From: Streptomyces decoyicus | GTDB lineage: Bacteria > Actinomycetota > Actinomycetes > Streptomycetales > Streptomycetaceae | Length of the DNA: 64,000 nt | Reading direction: 5' to 3' | NCBI RefSeq assembly: GCF_019880305.1 | Contig: NZ_CP082301.1 | Location: 2,976,001 to 3,040,000, forward strand | Shown: positions 44,001 to 51,870 of the stretch, one piece after another | Layout of the letters: the number at the start of each line of letters is the position of its first letter | Position numbering within the stretch: position 1 is the first letter of the stretch | The notes under the pieces: generated by a model | Told to the model about the DNA's origin: nothing | What the model saw: only the letters and a program-made list of their open reading frames with translations | The model's database searches: none | Translations under genes and position numbers: made by a program

Positions 44001-45042
44001 TCACCCGGTCGAAGACGACCGTGGCCGGAGCGTCGGCGGGCAGCTCATGGGCGTCCGGCCGCTCCTTGATCGACGGCTCGGTGTCGATCAGCTCGTAGAC
44101 CCGCTCCACACCGGCCCGCGCCTGCTGGCCGACGGTCAGCATCGCGGCCAGCATCCGGACCGGGCCGACCAGTTGGGCGAGGTAGGTGGAGAAGGCGACG
44201 AAGGTGCCGAGGGTGACCTGTCCCTGTGCGGCCATCCAGCCGCCGAGGGCCAGCATCGCGACCTGGCCGAGCGCCGGTACGGCCTGCAGGGCGGGGGTGT
44301 AGCGGGCGTTGAGCCGGACCGTGCGCAGCCGTCCGGCGAACAGCCGGCGGCTGACCTCGCGCAGCTTGCCGGTCTCCTGCTCCTCCTGCCCGAAGCCCTT
44401 GACGACCCGTACGCCGGAGACCGCGCCGTCCACGACACCGGCCACGGCGGCGGCCTGCCCCTGGGCGTACCAGGTGGCGGGGAAGAGCCGGGCGCGGCTG
44501 CGCTGGGCGATGAACCACAGGGCGGGGGCGACGGCCAGCGCGACGACGGTGAGCAGCGGCGAGAGCACCGCCATCACGATCAGCGAGATCACGAACAGCA
44601 GGACGTTCCCGATCATCATCGGGAGCATGAACAGCAGGCCCTGGATCAGCTGGAGGTCGCTGGTGGCGCGGCCGACGACCTGGCCGGTGCTCAGCTCGTC
44701 CTGCCGCCGGCCGTCGAGCCGGGAGATGGCGCCGAACATCCGGGTCCGCAGATCGTGCTGCGCGTCCAGGGCGAGCCGGCCGCCGTAGAAGCGGCGGATG
44801 TAGGTGAGGACGTAGACCACGACCGCGGCGGCGACCAGCACGCCGGCCCAGGGGCCGAGGGGGCGCTCGTGCTGGACGATGACATCGTCGATGATCAGCT
44901 TCGGTACGAGCGGGACCAGGGCCAGCACGCCCATGCCGACCAGCGAGGAGCCGAGGGCGAGCAGCACGTCCTTCTTGTACTGCCAGCAGTCGCGGCTCAG
45001 CCGCCGCGCCCAGCCCACTCGTTCCGTATCCGTCCCCGCCAC
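41038..45042 (-). CDS. Fused two-module ABC exporter (TMD-NBD-TMD-NBD)
   Basis: 1,334 residues from GTG 45042, chosen for GGGAGG six bases upstream. Two complete type IV exporter halves in one chain: TMD1 (about 25-320), NBD1 with GTSGSGKST, signature LTLSGGQRQR and LLVLDDATSAVD; an acidic/Ala/Gly linker; TMD2, NBD2 with GETGAGKST, signature RNLSAGQRQ and VLLLDEATAALD. NBD1 reads LDDATSA (Asp where the catalytic Glu is expected), NBD2 keeps Glu, so one degenerate and one canonical ATP site are likely, as in heterodimeric exporters. NBD2 has a 35-residue duplicated insertion before ILIVAHR. Probably exports drugs or lipids. Confidence 0.92.
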   Translation of the reverse strand: MAGTDTERVGWARRLSRDCWQYKKDVLLALGSSLVGMGVLALVPLVPKLIIDDVIVQHERPLGPWAGVLVAAAVVVYVLTYIRRFYGGRLALDAQHDLRTRMFGAISRLDGRRQDELSTGQVVGRATSDLQLIQGLLFMLPMMIGNVLLFVISLIVMAVLSPLLTVVALAVAPALWFIAQRSRARLFPATWYAQGQAAAVAGVVDGAVSGVRVVKGFGQEEQETGKLREVSRRLFAGRLRTVRLNARYTPALQAVPALGQVAMLALGGWMAAQGQVTLGTFVAFSTYLAQLVGPVRMLAAMLTVGQQARAGVERVYELIDTEPSIKERPDAHELPADAPATVVFDRVTFGYAPPHDGHGEGPAEGAPDDGRPVRRGRPVLDDFSLRIEAGETVALVGTSGSGKSTVSLLLPRFYDVSAGRVLVGGHDVRELTLPSLRAAIGLVPETSFLFSDSVRDNIAYGHPGATDEQVRAAARAAQADGFISELSDGYDTKVGEQGLTLSGGQRQRVALARAILTDPRLLVLDDATSAVDARVEHEIHEALRGVTEGRTTLLIAHRASTLALADRVAVLDDGRLVDIGTQEELEERCPLYRRLLTDPEELGGVERDPAGELAGAFDSEFAGGGRPAGEPAADADGAAGEAEGAAGRPGADGTITPELWVRREQEAEEGGAGMAARAAVAAGPGIGAAMAGLPATPELLAQVAALPPATDLPDVDEDQAVRPERSYGLRRLLHGFGGPLVFALALVAMDAVAGLLLPVLIRQGIDEGVRLGVLAGVWTAAGLALLVVLAQWAAQIGGYRMTGRIGERVLYSLRLKIFAQLQRLGLDYYERELTGKIMTRMTTDVDALSTFLQTGLVTALVSMLTFFGILVALLAIDVQLALVVFATLPPLIIGTYFFRKQSVKAYELARERISVVNGDLQESVAGLRIVQAFRREGRGAERFAARSDAYRKARVRGQFLISVYFPFVQLLSSVAAALVLIVGAERVGSHTLTAGALVAYLLYIDLFFAPVQQLSQVFDGYQQASVSLGRIQELLREPSTTPAAERPREVPALRGDITFDGVHFHYGEGDEPALAGVDLTIPAGQTVAFVGETGAGKSTLVKLVARFYDPSAGAVRIDGTDLRELDLTGYRRRLGVVPQESYLFAGTVRDAIAYGRPDATDAEVEAAARAVGAHAMIATLDGGYLHEIAERGRNLSAGQRQLLALARAELVDPDVLLLDEATAALDLATEAVVNQATDRLVGRRVPSPDHHPSSSAGARTSHPSPGHDPSSRPGARTILIVAHRLTTAARADRVVVLDRGRIAEDGSHDQLLARDGRYAELWRTFTGEEEELVA
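41213..41308 (-). repeat. 51-bp spaced in-frame duplication inside NBD2
   Basis: Two 45-bp copies 51 bp apart encode PSPGHDPSSRPGART and PSPDHHPSSSAGART. They sit between the D-loop helix (TDRLVGRRV) and the H-loop strand (ILIVAHR) of the second nucleotide-binding domain. Confidence 0.8.
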
Positions 45043-45150
45043 CCGGTGCCTCCCGCGCCTCGACACTTAACGCATGGCACCAACACCGCGGGGTGCGGAT
45101 TTCATCCCGCTGTAACAATTCTCCGTGACGGCGGCCGCACCCGCACACGC

Positions 45151-45189
45151 AGACGGCCCCGCCCCGGGTGGTCCGGGGCGGGGCCGTCT
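45151..45189. terminator. Terminator after the GH65 gene
   Basis: A perfect 17-bp GC-rich stem (45151-45167 with 45173-45189, AGACGGCCCCGCCCCGG) with loop GTGGT, 19 bp after the GH65 stop and upstream of the ABC exporter start. Confidence 0.85.
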
Positions 45190-45207
45190 CCGTGGGCGGC
45201 CGGCGGG

Positions 45208-48018
45208 CTACTTCGCGCGCTCCACCGTCAGCTCCGAGATCCCCGGGTGCGGCTCGGGCTTCCCGCCCGCCGCCGGGGCCGGGTCACCGTGCACCACGAC
45301 CCGTACGTACCGGGCCGGGGTGCGGCCCGCGTATCCGGTCCCCGACCAGTGCTTCCCGTCCCGGGAGACCTGGACGTTGTAGGACTTTGGCCGGGTCGCG
45401 TTCCAGTGCGGGGTGATCTGCCCGACGCGGGTGGTCCGGCCGAGGTCGACGGTGAGGGTGCCGTTCGCGGAGTCGGGCACCCAGGCGGTGGTGCCGTTGC
45501 CGTCCACCGCCGCGGCCGCGTACAGACCGGGCTCCTCGGAGGTGGCCCAAGCGGACATGCACCGGGCCGCGTTCGAGGTCGCCGCCAGATCCGGGCGGCG
45601 GGTCTTCAGCACGGCCGGCACTCCCCGGCTGACGACCTTCTCGCCCTCCGGCGACTCGATCCGCATGGGCGCACCGGCGGTCAGCCGCACGGTGGTCTGG
45701 TGCGCGCCGATCGCGACGTCATAGGTCCGCCCCTGCCAGTGCAGACCGCGCAGGGTGACGCCCTCGGACAGCTGCGGCGGCAGCGTCGGGGCGAGGTCCA
45801 CCCGGTCCTCGCGCAGCCGCAGCCCGGTCAGCCCGTGGGTGAAGGTCTGCAGGAAGCCGCCCTTGCCGGTGAGGAAGTCCTGTGCGGGCTTGCCCGCGTG
45901 CGGGTCCTCGGCGCCGGCCTTGTCGCCGCGCGCCTCGGAGAACTGGTCGAACGGTCCGCGGACGAACGGCTTGATGGACCGCATCAGATAGGTGTAGGTC
46001 GAGCAGCCGGCCTCGCCGATCCCGGCGGCGTCGATGGCGTGCACCGAGTCCGTCATGGCCGGGCCGTCCGGGTCGGTGTGCCCGGCGTAGAAGTCCAGCG
46101 TGCGGGCCGCCTTCGTCTGCGACATCGGCCATTCCAGCGGGTACATCAGCAGCACGGTATCGGCCTGCTTGATGGTCGTGCCCTTGTATCCGGCGTACTG
46201 CTGGAAGACCTTGTTCTTGCTGTCGTAGGGGATGCGCAGCTTGTCGGCGACGGTCTTCCAGGAGGCCGGTGCCTTCTCGCCGAGGATCGCGGCGACGCGG
46301 GTGGCGTGCCGCAGCGCGGTGGCGGCACCGGCGTTGGTGAACACCCCGTCGTTGACGCCGTTGCTGTACTCGTCAGGACCGGCGACGTTCTTGACGGAGT
46401 AGCTGCCGTCGGCGTTACGGGTGGCCCGGGAGGCCCAGAATTCGGCGATGCCCTTGAGGACCGGCCAGCCGCGGGACTTCAGCCAGGCGGTGTCCTTGGT
46501 GGCGAGGTAGTACTGCCAGGTGGCGAGGGAGATGTCGCCCATGAGGTGGTTCTGGGTCTTGCAGTGCGGCGGGTCCCAGCTGTGGCACTCGTTCCACAGA
46601 TCGCCCTTGCTGCCGCTGGTCCAGGGGTAGAACAGCCCCTTGTAGCCCAGCTTCTCGGCGTTGGCGCGGGCCCCGGCCCGGGTCTTGTAGCGGTAGTCGA
46701 CGATCGACTTGGCGAGCGCGGGGTGGCTTGCGAGCAGGCCCGGGTACATCCAGGTCTCGGCGTCCCAGAAGACCTCACCGGCGTAGTTGTCGCTGGTCAG
46801 GCCGGTGGGGCCGATGCTGTTGCCGCTGCCGGCGCGGGTGGAGGACAGCAGTCCGTACTGCGCCGAGCGCACCCAGGACTGGAGGTCGCGCCGCCCCTTC
46901 ACCTCGATGTCGCTGCGCCACAGCCGCTGCCAGGCGGCGGTGTGCCGGGCGAAGAGGGCGTCCCACCCGCGTCCGGCGGCCCGGCGCGAGGCGGCGTCGG
47001 CGGCGACGCGCGGGGAGCGGGAGGTGAGCGCGGTGTCCACGCCGACGTACTTCGTCAGCTCGTACGAGCGGCCGCTGCGGACCGGGAAGGACACCCGCTG
47101 CCGGTTGCTCAGCTTGTCCTTCTGCGGCTCCCGCCGGGGCTGCTGCGCCTGGACGCCGGGGCCGGTGCGCAGGGTGGAGGCCACCGCGCCCTCGGTCTTC
47201 GTCCCGTCCGTGCGGAACCCGACGTCCATGGTGCGGCCGGTGCCCTTGCCGCCGGTGGCGGACGGCGTCATCCGGCGGGCGCCGCGGCCGTCGAGGCCGT
47301 CGGTGACCGTGGCGGCGCCGCTCCAGTGGGGCGTCATCCGCAGGCGTACGGCGCCGGTGTGGCCGTCGTTGCGGTCGGCGAGCACGTCGTAGACCAGGTC
47401 GGTGGCGCGGCCGTCGGCGGCCGTCCAGGTCAGCGAGGTACGGACGAATCCGCAGCGCAGGGAGAGCTGCTGGCGGTAGTGCGAGATCCGGCCGGGTGCG
47501 GTGGCGGAGGAGAAGGTGTCGGAGTGCGCGCCGCCGGTGGCGACATCGAGGGTGGTCCAGGTGGGGATGGCGGCGACGGCCTGCCGGCCCTTCACGTCCT
47601 TGGGTCCCTTGGCGTACAGGCCGGAGACGAAGGAGCCGTCGTATTCGGGCGTCTTCAGCGGCCAGCCGGTCTCGCCGCCGGGTGCGGCGTAACCGGAGCC
47701 GTTGGGCGGCACCCGCTGCCCGAGATAGCCGTTGCCGACGAAGGCGTGGTGGCTGTCCTTGGGGTCGATCTTGTGGGCGGTGGCGGTCCAGCCGTCGCGG
47801 TCGTCGCCCTTCAGGCAAGGACCCTGCGCGCTGCCGGCCCGTTCGGGTGCGGGCACCGGTGCGGACGCCGAGGCCGAGACGGGCGCGAGGACCGCGACCA
47901 GGGCCGTGGCGAGCAACGGGGCGACCAGCTTGCGGGAGCGGCGCGCCCCGGGCCCGGTCCGTTGCTCCGCGGGCTGCCGCGGGGGCGGGTCCACGGGGTG
48001 CTGTGCCGAATGTTCCAT
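45208..48018 (-). CDS. Secreted GH65 acid-trehalase-like glycosidase with C-terminal discoidin domain
   Basis: 936 residues. A long basic N-region and hydrophobic core (KLVAPLLATALVAVLAPVSA) form the signal. GH65 N-terminal beta-domain starts HHAFVGNGYLGQRVPP; the (alpha/alpha)6 core has DNYAGEVFWDAETWMYPGLL and the catalytic-acid region AGPDEYSNGVNDGVFTN with Glu550. This motif set is that of acid trehalases rather than phosphorylases. Residues about 800-936 resemble an F5/8 (CBM32-like) domain (AAAVDGNGTTAWVPDS, TLTVDLGRTTRVGQI). Likely hydrolyses trehalose or a related disaccharide outside the cell. Confidence 0.87.
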   Translation of the reverse strand: MEHSAQHPVDPPPRQPAEQRTGPGARRSRKLVAPLLATALVAVLAPVSASASAPVPAPERAGSAQGPCLKGDDRDGWTATAHKIDPKDSHHAFVGNGYLGQRVPPNGSGYAAPGGETGWPLKTPEYDGSFVSGLYAKGPKDVKGRQAVAAIPTWTTLDVATGGAHSDTFSSATAPGRISHYRQQLSLRCGFVRTSLTWTAADGRATDLVYDVLADRNDGHTGAVRLRMTPHWSGAATVTDGLDGRGARRMTPSATGGKGTGRTMDVGFRTDGTKTEGAVASTLRTGPGVQAQQPRREPQKDKLSNRQRVSFPVRSGRSYELTKYVGVDTALTSRSPRVAADAASRRAAGRGWDALFARHTAAWQRLWRSDIEVKGRRDLQSWVRSAQYGLLSSTRAGSGNSIGPTGLTSDNYAGEVFWDAETWMYPGLLASHPALAKSIVDYRYKTRAGARANAEKLGYKGLFYPWTSGSKGDLWNECHSWDPPHCKTQNHLMGDISLATWQYYLATKDTAWLKSRGWPVLKGIAEFWASRATRNADGSYSVKNVAGPDEYSNGVNDGVFTNAGAATALRHATRVAAILGEKAPASWKTVADKLRIPYDSKNKVFQQYAGYKGTTIKQADTVLLMYPLEWPMSQTKAARTLDFYAGHTDPDGPAMTDSVHAIDAAGIGEAGCSTYTYLMRSIKPFVRGPFDQFSEARGDKAGAEDPHAGKPAQDFLTGKGGFLQTFTHGLTGLRLREDRVDLAPTLPPQLSEGVTLRGLHWQGRTYDVAIGAHQTTVRLTAGAPMRIESPEGEKVVSRGVPAVLKTRRPDLAATSNAARCMSAWATSEEPGLYAAAAVDGNGTTAWVPDSANGTLTVDLGRTTRVGQITPHWNATRPKSYNVQVSRDGKHWSGTGYAGRTPARYVRVVVHGDPAPAAGGKPEPHPGISELTVERAK

Positions 48019-48216
48019 GGTTCTCCGTCGTCTGTGCGCGGCCCGTGCCGCACCCTCGCGACACGGGCATCACCTTGAACATCATCAGGCCCCCGCCTGC
48101 ACGGCACCTTAGGACGATTCCCCCGTCCGGGTCACGGGTCGATCCGTACGAACTTGCCCGCAGGGCTCGCCACCCCACCCCGATTGGCCAAGAAGGCCCC
48201 GCATACGGCACACTTT

Positions 48217-48236
48217 TAGACTGACCAGTCAGATCA
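48217..48236. promoter_or_regulatory. TetR-type operator upstream of the YhgE/Pip operon
   Basis: CTGAC-CA-GTCAG (48221-48232) within TAGACTGACCAGTCAGATCA is an inverted repeat typical of TetR-family sites. It lies 21 bp before the first start codon; the operon's own TetR (51128-51793) is the obvious candidate to bind. Confidence 0.7.
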
Positions 48237-48253
48237 AAAGGGGAGGGGTGCCG

Positions 48254-49039
48254 GTGAACACCACCCGCCAGGGGGCGGCGGTCAACGCCAGGGGAATCGG
48301 AGTGGAGGGCCCACGGGGGTGGGCCTTCAGAGGCGTCGACATCGCCGCGGAACCGGGCGCTCTGATCGCGGTCCAGGGCCCGTCAGGCTCCGGCCGCACC
48401 TGTCTGCTGCTGGCCCTCACCGGCCGGATGCGGATCACCGAGGGCGAGGCGGAGGTCGCCGGATTCCCGCTGCCCAAGCGGATGGGCTCGGTGCGCGCCC
48501 GTACCGCCATCGCGCACGTACCGGGCGTCGCCGACCTCGAACCGGCCCTCACGGTCGGCGAACACCTCAGGGAACAGGCCCTGCTGGGCCACCGCTTCCA
48601 GGGCCTCGGCGCCTCGCTCCCCTGGGGCAAGCGGAACAAGGAGGCCACCCGGGCCCGGATCGACGCCGCCCTCGCGGCCGTCCGGCTCGACCCCGCCACC
48701 CTGCCCAAGGGGCTGCGGACGGCCGTACGCGACCTGGAGCGGATCGAGGCGCTGCGGCTCTCCGTCGCGCTCGGGGTCATGCACGGCCCCCAGCTGCTGG
48801 CCGTCGACGATGTGGACCTCAAGCTCTCCGAGGCCGAGCGCGACCAGGCCTGGCAGCTGCTGCGGGACCTCACGCGCGAGGGCACCACCGTCGTGGCGGC
48901 CGGCAGTGACGCACCGGCGGACGCGCTGACCGTCCGCACCCGGCAGACGGACACCGAAGCCGCCGCCCCCACCCCGCCCCAGGACGACACCACCGAGGAG
49001 GAGGCAGCGCATGCGTTCGCCGAGACTGGCCGCGCTTGA
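48254..49039 (+). CDS. Degenerate ABC-type ATPase partner of YhgE/Pip protein
   Basis: 261 residues from GTG 48254, six bases after GGGAGGGG; GTG 48248 is too close. The fold is that of an ABC ATPase, but key residues are altered: the Walker A is GPSGSGRT (42-49) with Arg48 for the invariant Lys, there is no LSGGQ-like signature (the region reads LRTAVRDLERIEALRLSVAL), the Walker B is LLAVDDVD with Asp for Glu, and no H-loop His is seen after TTVVAAGSD. It may bind nucleotide without hydrolysis or only act as a scaffold. Overlaps the next gene by 29 bp. Confidence 0.8.
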   Translation: MNTTRQGAAVNARGIGVEGPRGWAFRGVDIAAEPGALIAVQGPSGSGRTCLLLALTGRMRITEGEAEVAGFPLPKRMGSVRARTAIAHVPGVADLEPALTVGEHLREQALLGHRFQGLGASLPWGKRNKEATRARIDAALAAVRLDPATLPKGLRTAVRDLERIEALRLSVALGVMHGPQLLAVDDVDLKLSEAERDQAWQLLRDLTREGTTVVAAGSDAPADALTVRTRQTDTEAAAPTPPQDDTTEEEAAHAFAETGRA

Positions 49040-51131
49040 GCTCAAGCGTTTCGGCAGGGGAAAGCTTCCCCGCCTGGGCCTGGTCGCCCTGATGCTGATC
49101 CCGCTGCTCTACGGGGCCCTGTACCTGTGCTCCTTCTGGGACCCCTACAGCCGTCTGGACAAGATCCCGGTGGCTCTCGTCAACGAGGACCGGGGCGCCA
49201 CTTCCGACGGCAAGAAGATCACCGCGGGCGACGACCTGTCCGAGAACCTCAAGGACAGCAAGAAGTTCCACTGGGAGGACGTCAGCTCCGCGGACGCCGC
49301 CAAGGGCCTCGAGGACGGCACGTACTACCTCTCGCTGACCGTCCCGAAGGACTTCAGCAAGCGGATCGTCTCCAGCTCCGGGGACACCCCGCAGACGGGC
49401 GCGCTCAAGGTCCGTACGAACGACGCCAACAACTACGTCGTCGGCTCGATCTCCAAGACGGTCTTCTCCGAGGTCCGGGCCAAGACCTCGGCCACCTCGG
49501 CGCGGGCCATGCTCGACAAGATCTTCATCTCGTTCTCCGATCTGCACGACAAGACCGCCGAGGCGGCGGACGGGGCCGGGAAGGTCGACCAGGGCGTCGG
49601 CTCGGCCGAGAAGGGCTCCGGTGACCTCGCGGACGGCCTCGGCAAGCTCAACGACGGTGCCGGCAAGGTCAGTCAGGGCGCCGGTGACCTGAGCAAGGGC
49701 GCCTCGACGGCCGTCGCCAAGGCCCATGAGCTCAGCCAGGGCGCGGGCCGGGTCGCCGACGGCACCCGGCAGCTCGCCGAGAAGGTCAACGGCCTGGCCA
49801 AGAAGGACCTGCCCTACCTGCGCGAACACGGCAAGGAGATCGGTGCCGGCGCGGCCTTCGTCGCGCACGCCACCGAAACCCTCGACGACATCCTCGACAC
49901 CCTGCCGAGCGACTCCGCCAAGGCCGCCACCCAGGCCCGCAAGAACGCCGACAACGCCGCGGAGATCTACCAGGACCGCTGCGGCGCGCTGCTGGACACC
50001 GACCCCGACTGCACCAAGCTGAAGGCGCTCGCGGACGGCAGCAAGGTGGCCGCCGACGCGGCGGAGAAGGTCAACGACTCCGTCGCCGGGGCGGACTTCG
50101 GGCCGATCCGCAGCAAGCTGCACGAGGTGCACCAGGGCGCGGAGATGGTCGCCGAGCAGGCACCGGGCATCGGGAAGCGCGCGGACACCGCGATCCGCCA
50201 GATCAACGCGCTCAACGCCGGTGCCCAGAAGGTCTCCCAGGGCGCGGGGCTGTTCGCCGACGGCATCGGCACCCTCGCCGACGGCGCGGGCAAGGTCGCC
50301 GACGGCGCGGGCAAGGTCCACAACGGCGTCGGCGACGCCAAGGACGGCGCCGTCAAGCTCACCGGCGGTCTCTTCAAGCTCAAGGACGGCACCAACCAGC
50401 TGGCCGACGGCCTGCACGACGGCGTCGCCAAGATCCCCGACTACAACAAGAAGGACCGCGACGCCCGCACCGAGGTCATGGCCGACCCGGTCGAGCTGGC
50501 CGCCAAGTCGATGCACAAGGCGCCCAACTACGGCACCGGCCTGGCGCCGTACTTCATCCCGCTCTCCCTCTGGGTCGGCGCGATGGTCGCCTTCATGCTG
50601 CTCCAGCCGCTGGGCAAGCGCGCACTGGCCGCGGGCGCCCCGGGCTGGCGGATCGCCCTCGGCTCATGGCTGCCGGCCTACGCCATCGGCGTCGTGCAGG
50701 TGCTGGCGCTGATGGCCGTCCTCCACTGGGGCCTCGGCCTGGAGATGGCCCGCTCGGCGGGCACCGTCGGCTTCCTGCTGCTGGCCACGGCCTGCTTCAC
50801 CGCCATCATCCAGCTGCTGGGCGCGTTCTTCGGACCGGCCGGCCGGGTGCTGACCCTGGTCGTCCTGATGCTCCAGCTGACCTCGGCGGGCGGCACCTAC
50901 CCGGTGCAGACCAGCCCCGGGTTCTTCGCCGCCATCCACCCGTTCCTGCCGATGAGTTACGTGGTCGACGGCCTGCGCCGGCTGATCACCGGTGGTGACC
51001 TCGCCATCGTGCAGCAGGGCTGTGTGGTGCTCGCGGTCTTCACCGTCGGCGCGCTGGCCCTCACCGCCCTCGCGGCGCGCAGCCGGCAGGTCGTACGGAT
51101 GAAGGATCTGCATCCGGAGCTCAGCCTGTGA
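49011..51131 (+). CDS. YhgE/Pip-domain ABC-2-like membrane protein
   Basis: 706 residues. TM1 (LGLVALMLIPLLYGALYL) is followed by the YhgE line VALVNEDRGA, a large extracytoplasmic region rich in DGAGKV / QGAG / LADGL heptad-like repeats (about 175-260 and 400-470) expected to form long coiled helices, then five or six C-terminal helices with PLSLWVGAMVAFMLLQPL and MSYVVDGLRRLI. These proteins are related to phage-infection protein Pip and ESX-associated YueB. The role here is unknown; export or envelope stress is plausible. ATG 49011 has GGAGG upstream. Confidence 0.88.
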   Translation: MRSPRLAALELKRFGRGKLPRLGLVALMLIPLLYGALYLCSFWDPYSRLDKIPVALVNEDRGATSDGKKITAGDDLSENLKDSKKFHWEDVSSADAAKGLEDGTYYLSLTVPKDFSKRIVSSSGDTPQTGALKVRTNDANNYVVGSISKTVFSEVRAKTSATSARAMLDKIFISFSDLHDKTAEAADGAGKVDQGVGSAEKGSGDLADGLGKLNDGAGKVSQGAGDLSKGASTAVAKAHELSQGAGRVADGTRQLAEKVNGLAKKDLPYLREHGKEIGAGAAFVAHATETLDDILDTLPSDSAKAATQARKNADNAAEIYQDRCGALLDTDPDCTKLKALADGSKVAADAAEKVNDSVAGADFGPIRSKLHEVHQGAEMVAEQAPGIGKRADTAIRQINALNAGAQKVSQGAGLFADGIGTLADGAGKVADGAGKVHNGVGDAKDGAVKLTGGLFKLKDGTNQLADGLHDGVAKIPDYNKKDRDARTEVMADPVELAAKSMHKAPNYGTGLAPYFIPLSLWVGAMVAFMLLQPLGKRALAAGAPGWRIALGSWLPAYAIGVVQVLALMAVLHWGLGLEMARSAGTVGFLLLATACFTAIIQLLGAFFGPAGRVLTLVVLMLQLTSAGGTYPVQTSPGFFAAIHPFLPMSYVVDGLRRLITGGDLAIVQQGCVVLAVFTVGALALTALAARSRQVVRMKDLHPELSL

Positions 51132-51793
51132 GTGTCACCTCGGACCCCGTGGGCGGTGCCGTCGCCGGTACCGCCCACGGGGCCGCCCCCGTCACCCGGC
51201 GCGCCTCCACGCGCCGCCGGCTCTTCGACGCGGCCGTGACCCTCATCGCGGAACAGGGCTTCTCGGCCACCACCGTCGATGAGATCGCCGACCGCGCCGG
51301 TGTCGCCAAGGGCACCGTCTACTACAACTTCGCCAGCAAGAACGTCCTCTACGAGGAGCTGCTGCGGGACGGCATCGACCTGCTCGCCGACTCGCTGCGC
51401 CGGGCCGCCGACGCCACGGCGGCCCGCGGCGGCACCCGGATCGACGCCCTGGACGCCATGATCCGCGCGGGCCTGGACTTCATCGCCTGCTCCCCCGCCC
51501 TCATCCAGCTCTACGTCGCCGAACTGTGGCGCACCAACCGCACCTGGCGCGCCACCCTCACCTCCGTACGCGGCCGGGCCCAGGCCGTCGTCGAGTCCGT
51601 CCTGCAGGACGCCGTGCACACCGGCGAACTCTCCGACGAGCTCGACATCCCCCTCACCGCCTCCGCCCTCCTCGGCATGGTCCTGGTCGCCGCCCTGGAC
51701 TGGCAGTCCTTCCAGCCGGACCGCTCGGTCGAAGAGGTGCACGCGGCGTTGTCGCGACTGGTGCAGGGGCGGGTCAGCGGAGGCGGGGCGTAG
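51128..51793 (+). CDS. TetR-family regulator of the YhgE/Pip operon
   Basis: 221 residues. GTG 51128 overlaps the YhgE stop (GTGA). TetR HTH: RRRLFDAAVTLIAEQGFSATTVDEIADRAGVAKGTVYYNFASK, then a helical ligand domain ending TASALLGMVLVAALDWQSFQPDRSVEEVHA. Cotranscription with its probable targets and the palindrome at 48217-48236 imply autorepression. The inducer is unknown. Confidence 0.9.
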   Translation: MSVTSDPVGGAVAGTAHGAAPVTRRASTRRRLFDAAVTLIAEQGFSATTVDEIADRAGVAKGTVYYNFASKNVLYEELLRDGIDLLADSLRRAADATAARGGTRIDALDAMIRAGLDFIACSPALIQLYVAELWRTNRTWRATLTSVRGRAQAVVESVLQDAVHTGELSDELDIPLTASALLGMVLVAALDWQSFQPDRSVEEVHAALSRLVQGRVSGGGA

Positions 51794-51800
51794 GTCTTCC

Positions 51801-51822
51801 CCGGCCGGTTTCTTCCGGCCGG
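51801..51822. terminator. Hairpin between convergent TetR and ThDP-enzyme genes
   Basis: CCGGCCGG-TTTCTT-CCGGCCGG followed by TTTCC; eight-pair stem, eight bases after the TetR stop. It can work in both directions. Confidence 0.6.
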
Positions 51823-51870
51823 TTTCCCCGGCCCTGCCTCACGTGGCCCGGATGCCGGGCCGGGACACCG

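Noticed and set aside
41848..48078. A plus-strand open frame of more than 2,000 codons
   Set aside because: It lies opposite the ABC exporter and GH65 genes, reads as Gly/Arg/Gln/Asp low complexity and has no domain; it is the usual antisense shadow in GC-rich DNA.
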